Shown here: in pieces, positions 19,703 through 27,198 of the stretch | Numbering within the stretch: the stretch's first letter is position 1 | How the letters are laid out: the number at the start of each line of letters is the position of its first letter | Source: Rheinheimera faecalis | GTDB lineage: Bacteria > Pseudomonadota > Gammaproteobacteria > Enterobacterales > Alteromonadaceae | Reading direction: 5' to 3' | Length of the DNA stretch: 57,492 bases | Assembly: GCF_021290965.1 (NCBI RefSeq) | Contig: NZ_JAJOYT010000018.1 | Span: 1-57,492 of the forward strand | The notes under the pieces: model-generated | Database searches by the model: none | What the model saw: only the letters and a program-made list of their open reading frames with translations | What the model was told of the DNA's origin: nothing | Translations under genes and position numbers: made by a program

Positions 19703-20404
19703 TTAAAATGAATAACGGGCGCCAATCATCCAGACATAAGGGTCGATACTGACATCAACAGACTGAATGCTGTTATTGTTCACCAGTACACGACCAGTGG
19801 TATCTATATCCATTTTACTTAGCATCAGATGTGCACCCCAGCTGTCTGACAGCTTCAGATTAACACCGGCCTGCATGGCCAGTCCCCATGAATCTTTTAA
19901 CTTCAATTCGACTTTATCATCTGCCTCTGCCACATTCAGTGCTTGCAAGGTACTGACTAATTCGCCAGAGACTTTTTCCTGAAAGAAGTTAGTGTAATTC
20001 AGACCTAAACCGATAAAGGGGGCAAATCTACTGTCACCTAAATCAAAATGATACTGGGCTAATAAGGTTGGCGGTAATTGTTTACTGCTACCCAGTGCTA
20101 AGCCATCAATAGCAGAACCTTTCACTTTCATATCATGTTTAAACGGAGTGGCCGCAATCAACTCCAGGGTCCAGTTTTTATTCAGTTGATAGTCGATGGT
20201 AATGCCCAACTGAGTATTGTTGTCCACCGCCACTTCAGTGGAGTTTGCTGGTAAGCCAGCCACAGTCTCGACTACATTCAAATGACCGCTGGATTCTTGA
20301 GGCGCGACACTAATAGCTCCAACATTCACTGACCAGTTAGCCAGAGCCGGAGCGGCAGAGGCGGCTAACAGTAAAGAAGCGATTGTTTTATAACTCGTTT
20401 TCAT
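19703..20404 (-). CDS. ompW: OmpW-family outer-membrane protein
   Basis: Small 8-strand beta-barrel of 233 residues with a signal peptide cleaved after PALA (about residue 22). It shows the OmpW pattern: a WSVNVGAISVAP first strand, ITIDYQLNKNWTLELIAATPF, LPPTLLAQYHF, FAPFIGLGLNYTNFF, and the terminal strand WMIGARYSF with aromatic C-terminus. The loop around residues 140-160 is longer and acidic. OmpW proteins pass small hydrophobic molecules laterally into the membrane. The gene is monocistronic. Confidence 0.93.
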   Translation of the reverse strand: MKTSYKTIASLLLAASAAPALANWSVNVGAISVAPQESSGHLNVVETVAGLPANSTEVAVDNNTQLGITIDYQLNKNWTLELIAATPFKHDMKVKGSAIDGLALGSSKQLPPTLLAQYHFDLGDSRFAPFIGLGLNYTNFFQEKVSGELVSTLQALNVAEADDKVELKLKDSWGLAMQAGVNLKLSDSWGAHLMLSKMDIDTTGRVLVNNNSIQSVDVSIDPYVWMIGARYSF

Positions 20405-20548
20405 CAGAATGATCCTTAGCTTGAGAAACTGGCGTCATTCTGCGCTTTTGATGCAATGAAACTTTGCCCCAGATCAATAGTTGCTATAAACCCTTACTAT
20501 GTTTAGGGTTTTTATTGATATAAAACAAAAAAGTGGCGGCTGGGAACT

Positions 20549-20583
20549 ATAAAAGCAGCCTGAATAACTCCACCCAGGCTGCT
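20549..20583 (-). terminator. Intrinsic terminator after the OlsF-like gene
   Basis: A 9-bp stem (AGCAGCCTG with CAGGCTGCT) is followed on the minus strand by TTTTATAG, 13 bases after the stop codon. Confidence 0.75.
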
Positions 20584-20595
20584 CTTCGCACTAGA

Positions 20596-22302
20596 TCAGG
20601 AAATATAGCGGGCTTTTTTATTGTCTTTAAGTTTCGTCATATCCACTAACACCAGACCATCCACACAATCGGCAAAGTCAGGGTCAACACCAAAAGCTAA
20701 AAAGCGCACACCACCAGGTTCGGTCAGTTCACTGTATTGTTTATACAAAGTAGGAATACTGACGCCCATATTGGCCAATAAGTGCTTTAACTGGACAAAG
20801 TCCTGACTGTAGCTATCACCGCTAAAATGCTGCTGCAGCTGGCTTAAGGTATCCATTGGTAATTCGTAGGGGATATTTGGCACAGCGCTTTGTTCAGGGC
20901 AGCGGAAATACAGGCTGTAGAAATACACCATCAGATCCCGTGCCGCTTTAGGGTAGCTGTTGGATAAACTGACACCACCAAATAAATAACGGATATCCGG
21001 ATTTTGTTTCAGGTAGGCGCCTATGCCATACCATAAATAATCCAGGCTACGTTTGCCCCAATAACGAGGTTGTACAAAGCTGCGGCCAAGCTCCAGCCCC
21101 TGATCTAAATAGGGTGTCATCGCAAGATTAAACTGGAATAAAGAGGCGGTATACAAGCCTGCAAGGCCTTTCTCCGCCATTACTTTAGCTGTGTTGGCAA
21201 AACGGTATGCACCTACTATTTCTAAGTCGTCTTTATCCCACAAAATAAGTTGCTCGTAGTAGCTGTCGTACTGGTCAATATCACGGCGCTGACCGCTGCC
21301 TTCACCGACAGCCCGAAAGGCGATTTCCCGTAAACGGCCAATTTCACGTAATACAGGCGAGCTTTGCTGATACTGATATAAATAAATTTGTTTGCCGTCA
21401 CTGGTTTCACCCAACAACGGACAGGCTTCAACTGCTTTTTTAAGCAAAATACGATCTTCAGGATGCGCTATCGCAGTTTGAGTCTTAAATAGTGGCGACT
21501 TGTCTTTAGCCAGACGATACAAGTGTTTTTTAAACAGTTTTACCTTGGCTTGAGTTTCCAAAGCCAGATGAGCAAAGCTGTCATAAGGGATTTGTTCACC
21601 AATTCGCATAGCGATGTTTTTATGTTTCTGATTAAACATCTCCTGCACCAGCAACATAGTGGCCAGAGGTTTGTAAATCATCGAAGCGCCATAAAACATC
21701 GCAGAGTTACGACCATCTATATAGATAGGCAGAATAGGGGCTTTGGCATTCATCGCAAAACGTAAAAAACCGCCATGCCATTTGCCATCACGAATACCGT
21801 TGGGTTTTAAGCGTGATACTTCACCTGCTGGAAATAAAATCAGCGCACCTTCGGCTGCTAAGTGATCACTGATGCGATCGATACGACTACGCTCGGTGCC
21901 ACCACTCATATTATTCACGGGTAACAATAAGGAATGCAGAGGTTCAACGGCCATTAATAGCTGGTTAGCGATCACTTTGACATCAGGACGTATATCCCGC
22001 ACCAGTTTAATCAAGGCTAAACCATCTAAAGATCCGATAGGGTGGTTGGCGATAATCACGACACGGCCAGTACTCGGAATACGCTCGACTTCGTTATCGC
22101 GCACTGCATAGGCGAAGTTAAAGTAATCCAGCACTTGTTCTACAAATTCAATACCTTGCAAGTGAGGGTAACGTTTGGCGAAAGCGATAAATTCTTGTTC
22201 ATGCAGCAGATGGCGTAAGGCGCCTTTGACCGGTTTGGCTAACCAGGGTTTTTGTTCGAGTTTTGGCAGATGCGTTTGCATCATTTGGTCAACACTGATC
22301 AT
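20596..22302 (-). CDS. Bifunctional acyltransferase, OlsF-like (PlsC domain fused to GNAT-like domain)
   Basis: Protein of 568 residues with two domains. The N-terminal half (about 75-260) is a lysophospholipid acyltransferase with ANHPIGSLDG (H87, D93) and FPAGEVSR. The C-terminal half (about 300-540) resembles the OlsB/hemolysin-type N-acyltransferase (GNAT_5), with EIGRLREIAFRAVGEGSG, ELGRSFVQPRYWG and YLFGGVSLSN. This fusion is the layout of OlsF, which makes ornithine lipids by N- and then O-acylation of ornithine. The function is inferred from architecture. The next gene upstream on the strand is an LpxH-like phosphatase, separated by a repeat, so it is not a tight operon. Confidence 0.8.
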   Translation of the reverse strand: MISVDQMMQTHLPKLEQKPWLAKPVKGALRHLLHEQEFIAFAKRYPHLQGIEFVEQVLDYFNFAYAVRDNEVERIPSTGRVVIIANHPIGSLDGLALIKLVRDIRPDVKVIANQLLMAVEPLHSLLLPVNNMSGGTERSRIDRISDHLAAEGALILFPAGEVSRLKPNGIRDGKWHGGFLRFAMNAKAPILPIYIDGRNSAMFYGASMIYKPLATMLLVQEMFNQKHKNIAMRIGEQIPYDSFAHLALETQAKVKLFKKHLYRLAKDKSPLFKTQTAIAHPEDRILLKKAVEACPLLGETSDGKQIYLYQYQQSSPVLREIGRLREIAFRAVGEGSGQRRDIDQYDSYYEQLILWDKDDLEIVGAYRFANTAKVMAEKGLAGLYTASLFQFNLAMTPYLDQGLELGRSFVQPRYWGKRSLDYLWYGIGAYLKQNPDIRYLFGGVSLSNSYPKAARDLMVYFYSLYFRCPEQSAVPNIPYELPMDTLSQLQQHFSGDSYSQDFVQLKHLLANMGVSIPTLYKQYSELTEPGGVRFLAFGVDPDFADCVDGLVLVDMTKLKDNKKARYIS

Positions 22303-22412
22303 AGCGATACCTCTGTAAGGACCTTTGTTCGTACAGAGAGTAGGGGGTTAAGATGACAAAAATGCGTCAGATTTATGGCTTTTTGTGGAAATTTTAATCA
22401 GAGTGGGTGGGA

Positions 22413-22539
22413 TATACCCAAGAAACTTGAAGTTGCGGGGAGGCGACAAGTGAGTGAGACCCCAGGAGCATAGTAGCCTATGTGACTGGGGCGAATGAGT
22501 GCAGTCAACAAAGCTGCAGCTTCAAGGGCGAAGGGTATA
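22413..22539. repeat. 127-bp interspersed repeat with TATACCC terminal inverted repeats
   Basis: The element starts TATACCC and ends GGGTATA. The inner ends are also inverted copies (CTTGAAGTTGC on the left, GCAGCTTCAAG on the right). The centre holds GACCCCAGGAGC, then CCTATGTGACTGGGG. It strongly resembles a non-coding repeat I know from intergenic regions of enterobacteria and related genomes. It has no coding capacity and probably folds into one long cruciform. Partial copies occur at 12019-12060 and 26126-26151. Confidence 0.8.
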
Positions 22540-22546
22540 AACCTGC

Positions 22547-23350
22547 TCAGGCCACTTTGCTCTGTGCAGGTTGTTCTTCGCTAAGTACTGCCAATGGCAT
22601 AGCGGCCAGCGTATGGCTTTGTTCTGTCCAGTGATACAGTGTTAATGAACCATCTTGTTGCTCTATCAAGGCTGTGCAGTTATCAATCCAGTCGCCATCG
22701 TTGCAGTAAATAATGCCGTCCTGCAGGCTGATTTCCGGATGATGGATGTGACCACAGACCACACCATCAAAACCTGAACGTTTAGCTTTCGCCACAGCTG
22801 CATCACGGTAGCGGGCAATCGCCTGCTGAGCACCCGGAACTTTGCTTTTGATAAAGGCAGCCAAACTGAAATAACGTCCACCTAAAGCACGGCGAATGCG
22901 GTTGCTCCAGCGGTTTAAAAACAGTAAGAAATCATACAGATTGTCACCCAGCCAGGCATGAAAACGACCAAAGTTCACTTCCTTATCAAACTCATCGCCG
23001 TGCAGTAACAGCAACTTTTTCCCTAAAGCCGTAGTATGGCAGCCGCGTAATTGTAATTTGATAGTGCCAAACTGACGACCTGCCCAGTGGCGGAATTCTT
23101 CATCATGGTTACCTGGAATATAAATGACTTCAGTGCCCTGATCGGCTTTGGCCAGCAGACTTTGGATCACGGCATTTTGCTCCGGACTCCAGCACACTTG
23201 TTTTTGCATGGCCCACAAGTCGAGGATATCGCCCAGCAGGTAAATGGTGTCAGCTTTGGTTTGATTGAGGAAGTTCAGCAGATAGGTCGCCTGACAGTCT
23301 TTATTTCCTAAATGAATGTCAGACAAGAAGATCGTTCGACAATGCAGCAT
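22547..23350 (-). CDS. LpxH-like UDP-2,3-diacylglucosamine diphosphatase family protein
   Basis: Calcineurin-like metallophosphoesterase of 267 residues. The complete metal-binding set is present: SDIHLGN (10-16), GDILDLW (about 40-46), PGNHDEE, LLHGDEFD and CGHIHHPE. LpxH removes UMP from UDP-diacylglucosamine to give lipid X in lipid A synthesis. This protein is longer than E. coli LpxH (240) and may be the second, paralogous type (COG2908), so the exact substrate is uncertain. It sits upstream of the OlsF-like gene, and both concern membrane lipids. Confidence 0.85.
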   Translation of the reverse strand: MLHCRTIFLSDIHLGNKDCQATYLLNFLNQTKADTIYLLGDILDLWAMQKQVCWSPEQNAVIQSLLAKADQGTEVIYIPGNHDEEFRHWAGRQFGTIKLQLRGCHTTALGKKLLLLHGDEFDKEVNFGRFHAWLGDNLYDFLLFLNRWSNRIRRALGGRYFSLAAFIKSKVPGAQQAIARYRDAAVAKAKRSGFDGVVCGHIHHPEISLQDGIIYCNDGDWIDNCTALIEQQDGSLTLYHWTEQSHTLAAMPLAVLSEEQPAQSKVA

Positions 23351-23452
23351 ACAAAGCTCCTGCGAATTGTTGGCCTTGGTTCTTCAGGCTCGGGTAGAAT
23401 GGGGTTTACCCATGTCAGAGATATGACGAAAACTTGAAGCTTTGGTGAACAG

Positions 23453-24373
23453 ATGTCGATAGCCCTGGTGATCCCCGATCGTAAATTAGATACTTTAGTG
23501 GAAAAGTTAAGTGCCTTATTGCCTGGAGTTTTAATCCAGCAATGGCCAGACTACAGCGCGCCTGAACAGGTGCAGATGGCTGTGGTGTGGAAGCAACCTC
23601 ATGGTTCTTTAGCTGCGTTAAGTCATTTAAAAAGCCTGCAGTCTTTTGGCGCTGGTGTGGACAGCATTGTGTCTGATCCTACTTTGCCTGACTTGCCGTT
23701 AAGCCGCATTGTTGATCCGGCTTTGGCGTCTTCTATGGTGAACTATCTGGCTGGCATAGTGTTGCATTACCAACTTAGGTTGGATCTATTTCAGCGTCAG
23801 CAGCAACAGCAGTTGTGGAAGCCGAAAAGTCCACGCTCGATTCAACAGATTTGTGTATTGGGTTTAGGTGAATTGGGACAAGCAGCGGCGCAGCATTTTT
23901 TACAGCAGGGTTACCGGGTCAGTGGCTGGTCACGTAGCTTAAAACAGCTGGAGGCTATTCAGTGCTACGCCGGTGACGCTGGTTTTAAAGAGGCTGTCTC
24001 TGCTGCCGATTTGGTGATTTGTTTATTACCTCTAACACCTGATACCACAAATTTCTTAAATACAGAGCGTCTTAGTGCTTTTAAACAGGGCGCAATTCTC
24101 GTTAACGTAGCCCGTGGCGCCATAGTAGATGATGCCGCATTATTGGCGGCTTTGGACTCTGGCCAGTTACAGGCTGCTTGTCTGGATGTATTTCGTGAAG
24201 AGCCCCTGCCTGCGACTGATCCATATTGGCAACATCCGGCAGTACTGGTCACTCCGCATTGTTCTGCAGTGACCAACGTGGATACTGCTATCCATCAGAT
24301 TGTTGAAAATTATCAACGTACGCTAAATGGGCTACCTTTAAAGCATCTGGTCAACAGGGAAAGAGGCTACTGA
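23453..24373 (+). CDS. ghrA: D-isomer-specific 2-hydroxyacid dehydrogenase, GhrA-like
   Basis: NAD(P)H-dependent reductase of 306 residues, probably of glyoxylate or hydroxypyruvate. The Rossmann motif GLGELGQAAAQHF lies at about 137-149, and the catalytic triad is R221 (NVARGAIVDD), E250 (FREEPLP) and H269 (TPHCSAVT). The overall sequence fits the GhrA subgroup with a short N-terminal domain. Its stop overlaps the start of the next gene by one base (TGATG), so translation is coupled and the two proteins may act on related substrates. Confidence 0.88.
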   Translation: MSIALVIPDRKLDTLVEKLSALLPGVLIQQWPDYSAPEQVQMAVVWKQPHGSLAALSHLKSLQSFGAGVDSIVSDPTLPDLPLSRIVDPALASSMVNYLAGIVLHYQLRLDLFQRQQQQQLWKPKSPRSIQQICVLGLGELGQAAAQHFLQQGYRVSGWSRSLKQLEAIQCYAGDAGFKEAVSAADLVICLLPLTPDTTNFLNTERLSAFKQGAILVNVARGAIVDDAALLAALDSGQLQAACLDVFREEPLPATDPYWQHPAVLVTPHCSAVTNVDTAIHQIVENYQRTLNGLPLKHLVNRERGY

Positions 24374-25137
24374 TGGATAGTTTTATTATTGAAAAATACG
24401 GTCATGTTGCACTGTTACAACTGACAGCAGCAGAAAAACGTAATCTGCTAACACCTGACATTGCACTACAAATTGCAGCAGCCGTGCATCAATTGAGTTT
24501 GGATGATGAACTCAAAGTGTTGTGTGTGATGGGGACCGAGCGGGCTTTTTGTGCTGGCGCTGATCTGGATGTATTGCAGCATGCGGCAGATGGCGATGGT
24601 ACAGAGCTTAAACAGCTGTATCAGGCTTTTAGTCAGGTGGCAGATTCTCCACTGCTGACCATAGCTTTGGTCAATGGTCCTGCTGTGGGGGCTGGCATGA
24701 ATCTGGCGATGGTCTGTGATATTCGTTTAGCCAGCAAAGAAGCCTGGTTTGATAGTCGTTTTTTCCAGCTGGCTTTGCATCCGGGTGGAGGGCACGGCTG
24801 GTTACTGCCTCAATTGATCGGTTGGCAACAAGCCATGGCGATGTTGTTTTGTGGTGAGCGTTTAACTGCAGAACAGGCCTGGCAGTATGGTTTAGTCAAA
24901 GAAGTGTTGGCTGTTGATCAATTATTACCAAGAGCTTTGGCGATGACTGCTGATTTAGCTGCAGTGCCGACAGCTTTAGTAAGGCAAACGAAAAGCTCTA
25001 TGCGTCAGTTATTGCATTGTAAGGAGCATAGCCAGGCGGTGGAGTTTGAATATCAGCAACAATTTTATAGTTTGCAGCAGGATGCTGCTCGTCAGGCTAT
25101 TGCCGCTTTACAACATAAACTAGCGACTAAAAGCTAA
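24373..25137 (+). CDS. Crotonase-superfamily protein lacking both hydratase glutamates
   Basis: Protein of 254 residues with the enoyl-CoA hydratase/isomerase fold. The oxyanion-hole segments FCAGADLDVL and NGPAVGAGMNLAMVCD are present. The two catalytic glutamates of true hydratases are not: the first (GGGCELA in hydratases) is Asn in GAGMNLA, and the second (PE motif) is replaced in DSRFFQLALHPGGGH. The GPAVGAGMNLA...HPGGGH pattern recurs in a widespread uncharacterised subfamily. It is therefore unlikely to be a standard hydratase; an isomerase, hydrolase or ligand-binding role is possible. It is translationally coupled to the GhrA-like gene. Confidence 0.85.
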   Translation: MDSFIIEKYGHVALLQLTAAEKRNLLTPDIALQIAAAVHQLSLDDELKVLCVMGTERAFCAGADLDVLQHAADGDGTELKQLYQAFSQVADSPLLTIALVNGPAVGAGMNLAMVCDIRLASKEAWFDSRFFQLALHPGGGHGWLLPQLIGWQQAMAMLFCGERLTAEQAWQYGLVKEVLAVDQLLPRALAMTADLAAVPTALVRQTKSSMRQLLHCKEHSQAVEFEYQQQFYSLQQDAARQAIAALQHKLATKS

Positions 25138-25226
25138 AACTAGTCGCTAAAAGCTCAAAAGCAAAGGTGATTATGTGCCCTTGTTTGTCTCTTTATCAGA
25201 AAATCATCTGTAAATGATTGTAAATC

Positions 25227-25255
25227 TTGTAACTAAACAACAAGTTGTCTACACT
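25227..25255 (+). promoter_or_regulatory. Possible sigma-70 promoter of the 47-residue protein gene
   Basis: TTGTAA (25227-25232) and TACACT (25250-25255) are separated by exactly 17 bases, about 70 bases before the small gene. Each hexamer matches the consensus at four of six positions. Confidence 0.4.
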
Positions 25256-25324
25256 GGTTTTGGATTGCTCAAGATCCACAAAAAAGCAAGAACAATAACA
25301 ATATTTTTTAGTCTGAGGTTTTGT

Positions 25325-25468
25325 ATGCGTAAAGCGTCCAGTCGCGGTTTTGGCTTTACTGCAATCGCCATTTTGGTGTTATTAATGGCATTGTCGGCTT
25401 TTTTAACAAAGGCTGAAGCTACAGAAGTGACTCATTATTTACAAGAACAGCAATCCATCGAAGGATAG
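25325..25468 (+). CDS. Small single-pass membrane protein of 47 residues, function unknown
   Basis: Starts MRKASSRGFG, with GAGG 6 bases upstream of ATG 25325; the frame is open further upstream but without a ribosome site. One hydrophobic helix (about residues 10-27, FTAIAILVLLMALSAFLT) is followed by a polar tail, KAEATEVTHYLQEQQSIEG. The helix could be an uncleaved anchor or a signal peptide. It is bounded by its own candidate promoter and a strong terminator, which supports a real independent gene. I do not recognise the family. Confidence 0.6.
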   Translation: MRKASSRGFGFTAIAILVLLMALSAFLTKAEATEVTHYLQEQQSIEG

Positions 25469-25478
25469 CGCGAATCAA

Positions 25479-25510
25479 ATGCCCCCACTTTGTGGGGGTA
25501 TTTGTTATTT
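25479..25510. terminator. Bidirectional terminator between the small membrane protein and the Smr gene
   Basis: A 7-bp stem, CCCCCAC with GTGGGGG, has a 3-base loop and a downstream TATTTGTTATTT. Its 3' side overlaps the end of the convergent Smr gene. Confidence 0.75.
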
Positions 25511-26083
25511 CTTCTGATGCCGCTCGCGATTTTCCCGTTTTTGTTCTGCATTTTTCTGCAACAACACATAAGTGGCTGCATAACCTCCATGGGGTTTTAA
25601 GGCGGTATGGCAGGCTAATACTTCCGGCATTTGCGGTAACCATTTGAAACAGTAACTTTTCAAAATCGCAGGATGAGGTTTGCTGTCACGTCCCATACCA
25701 TGGTGGATCAATACAGTCCGGATACCACGTTGATGACAATCTGCGATAAAACTATACAAAGCGGCCCGCGCTTCAATTAAGGTTTTGCCAAGCAAATTCA
25801 GGGTCGCATCCATCTGGTATTTACCCAGACGCAGATTCTTGTATACACCATCCTGCACACCATCTTTTTTATAGGCAATCACATCGTCAGGTGAAACCAA
25901 ATCGACGTACTCCATACTCAGATAGTTAGGATCGTATTCCATTTCCTGCTCTGCAGCTTTGCGTCGGGCCAGTTGCGCCAGACTTGGGTTATGTTCTCCA
26001 TTAGGATCAGCAAGAGCATCAGCAGTTAAGCGTTTTACTCCAGCCATTTCCTGTAAAAATAAGTCCAGCTCTTCGTCATGCAT
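25505..26083 (-). CDS. smrA: Smr-domain protein (SmrA/YdaL-like)
   Basis: Protein of 192 residues. The N-terminal part (about 1-90) is acidic and helical. The C-terminal Smr domain (about 95-178) is the MutS2-type nuclease fold, with ATLNLLGKTLIEARAALYSF, TVLIHHGMGRD (the HGxG motif) and HGGYAATYVLL. Related proteins nick DNA or cleave RNA, including at collided ribosomes, but the activity of this member is not visible from sequence. A basic tail of Lys/Arg ends the protein. It is monocistronic and convergent with the small membrane protein. Confidence 0.85.
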   Translation of the reverse strand: MHDEELDLFLQEMAGVKRLTADALADPNGEHNPSLAQLARRKAAEQEMEYDPNYLSMEYVDLVSPDDVIAYKKDGVQDGVYKNLRLGKYQMDATLNLLGKTLIEARAALYSFIADCHQRGIRTVLIHHGMGRDSKPHPAILKSYCFKWLPQMPEVLACHTALKPHGGYAATYVLLQKNAEQKRENRERHQKK

Positions 26084-26125
26084 GCGTACTACTCCAGCTT
26101 AAGCTGACCGGGAATTACTGCATTA

Positions 26126-26151
26126 TATACTTCTCCTATTTGAAGTCGCAG
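26126..26151. repeat. Possible remnant of the TATACCC repeat
   Basis: TATACTTCTCCTATTTGAAG followed by TCGCAG resembles one end of the element at 22413-22539. Only this end can be seen, with several mismatches. The rest of 26152-26325 is A+T-rich spacer containing the promoter region of the next gene. Confidence 0.35.
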
Positions 26152-26325
26152 TAAGGATCTCCGGGTTTTTCGCCAGCCTTTAACAATGACCTCTAATAAT
26201 AAAAAAAGACTTTGCTTCAACTCAATAACTTAGGTTTTTTTTGATACAAAAAACAATATTAAATAACAAAATATTAACCTTTGACTATACTTCAAAGTGA
26301 CTTTCATTCCAGCAAGGAGAGCATC

Positions 26326-26685
26326 ATGATCCCCGAACGGCTTTATGAAACTTTACCTTACCTTTACGTCATTAGCGGTTCACAAAGCGTATTATGGTTG
26401 CCACATTGGACCGCCGCATTATTTGGTGTCGTACTGATATTTGTTGGTGCAGTGGTCTGGGTTATACGCACCGACAAGCGCCGCAGCCCATACGGTATTA
26501 AATTTAAAGAGCAAGGCGCTTTGCCATTTTGGTGTTATGAATTGCAGCCTTTTATTTATCTGAGCAGTGGTGTGTTGTTATTTAACTATGCACAGAGTTT
26601 TTTGTTGTATCCGTCAGCGATGATTTTGTTGGTGCTTGGGATACAACTTTGGTTGTGCCGGATTTGCTGGCGTCGGCAGTCCTGA
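26326..26685 (+). CDS. Small inner-membrane protein, function unknown
   Basis: Protein of 119 residues. ATG 26326 is chosen because AAGGAGA lies 5 bases upstream. Hydrophobic segments are at about 31-48 (AALFGVVLIFVGAVVWVI) and about 80-112 (two closely spaced helices, FIYLSSGVLLFNYAQSFLLY and AMILLVLGIQLWL). A basic loop, RTDKRRSPYGIKFKEQG, lies between them on the likely cytoplasmic side. The protein ends in CRICWRRQS. No family recognised. It converges on the next gene with a 15-base gap. Confidence 0.7.
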   Translation: MIPERLYETLPYLYVISGSQSVLWLPHWTAALFGVVLIFVGAVVWVIRTDKRRSPYGIKFKEQGALPFWCYELQPFIYLSSGVLLFNYAQSFLLYPSAMILLVLGIQLWLCRICWRRQS

Positions 26686-26700
26686 CGTCAGCTTTGTGGG

Positions 26701-27198
26701 CTAAGGGCGTGAGGAAAACCAGAAGAGTGCTGCGGCAATCAAACCTTGTTGTTTACGCAACTGGTATTTAGCACATTGCTCATTGCTCTGGCCTTCAAAA
26801 CATAAATACAAGGTCTGCTCTTCTTCTGACAGCACTGCGCGTTGATTGGTGTCAAGGATAGTGCCTGCTTTACCAAACCAACCTGGCATATAGACACTTT
26901 GAGTCGTCAGTCCTGCGCTATGGTATTCAAGCAATTGAGGTGTAGGGGCTATGATAAAAGCGGCGAGCACAAGCGCTGCTAAGCCACTCCATAGTTTAAT
27001 AGTTTTGCCTGTCGAAGTGCTTGCCTGCTCTTCTGCAGGAGTAAGCCGCGTTGCAGAACGCGAAACAGTGCGCGTAACTGAAGTGGGTGTAGCTGTTGCT
27101 TGTGGTTGGGTGAGCGGTTTTTTATTGCCGGCTTTTTTTAATAGTTTTTGTTTGTCGGCCTCGCTTAAAAGCGAGGCCTTTTTAATTTGTTTGGCCAT
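26701..27198 (-). CDS. Membrane-anchored protein of unknown function, coupled to the M28 peptidase gene
   Basis: Protein of 165 residues: a basic N-terminal part, a Thr/Ser/Gln-rich linker (about 30-65), one membrane helix (about 68-85, KLWSGLAALVLAAFIIAP), and a periplasmic C-terminal part with two cysteines (LYLCFEGQSNEQCAKYQL) that may form a disulfide. The start codon overlaps the stop of the upstream M28 gene (TAATG), indicating coupled translation. No family recognised. A terminator-like hairpin of the opposite strand lies within codons 6-14. Confidence 0.65.
   Translation of the reverse strand: MAKQIKKASLLSEADKQKLLKKAGNKKPLTQPQATATPTSVTRTVSRSATRLTPAEEQASTSTGKTIKLWSGLAALVLAAFIIAPTPQLLEYHSAGLTTQSVYMPGWFGKAGTILDTNQRAVLSEEEQTLYLCFEGQSNEQCAKYQLRKQQGLIAAALFWFSSRP
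27157..27183 (+). terminator. Terminator-like hairpin antisense to the start of the 165-residue gene
   Basis: A perfect 10-bp stem (GGCCTCGCTT with AAGCGAGGCC, two-base loop) is followed on the plus strand by TTTTTAATTTG. It would stop plus-strand read-through from the gene ending at 26685 before it crosses the whole minus-strand operon. On the minus strand it is a stable hairpin just inside the coding start. Confidence 0.5.

Noticed and set aside
20488-20513. Hairpin AAACCCT/AGGGTTT with T tail upstream of ompW, plus strand
   Set aside because: No plus-strand gene ends nearby and the loop is long. I cannot support a terminator or riboswitch here.
24373-25137. Calling the gene a normal enoyl-CoA hydratase
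   Set aside because: Both catalytic glutamate positions are substituted, so only the superfamily can be stated.
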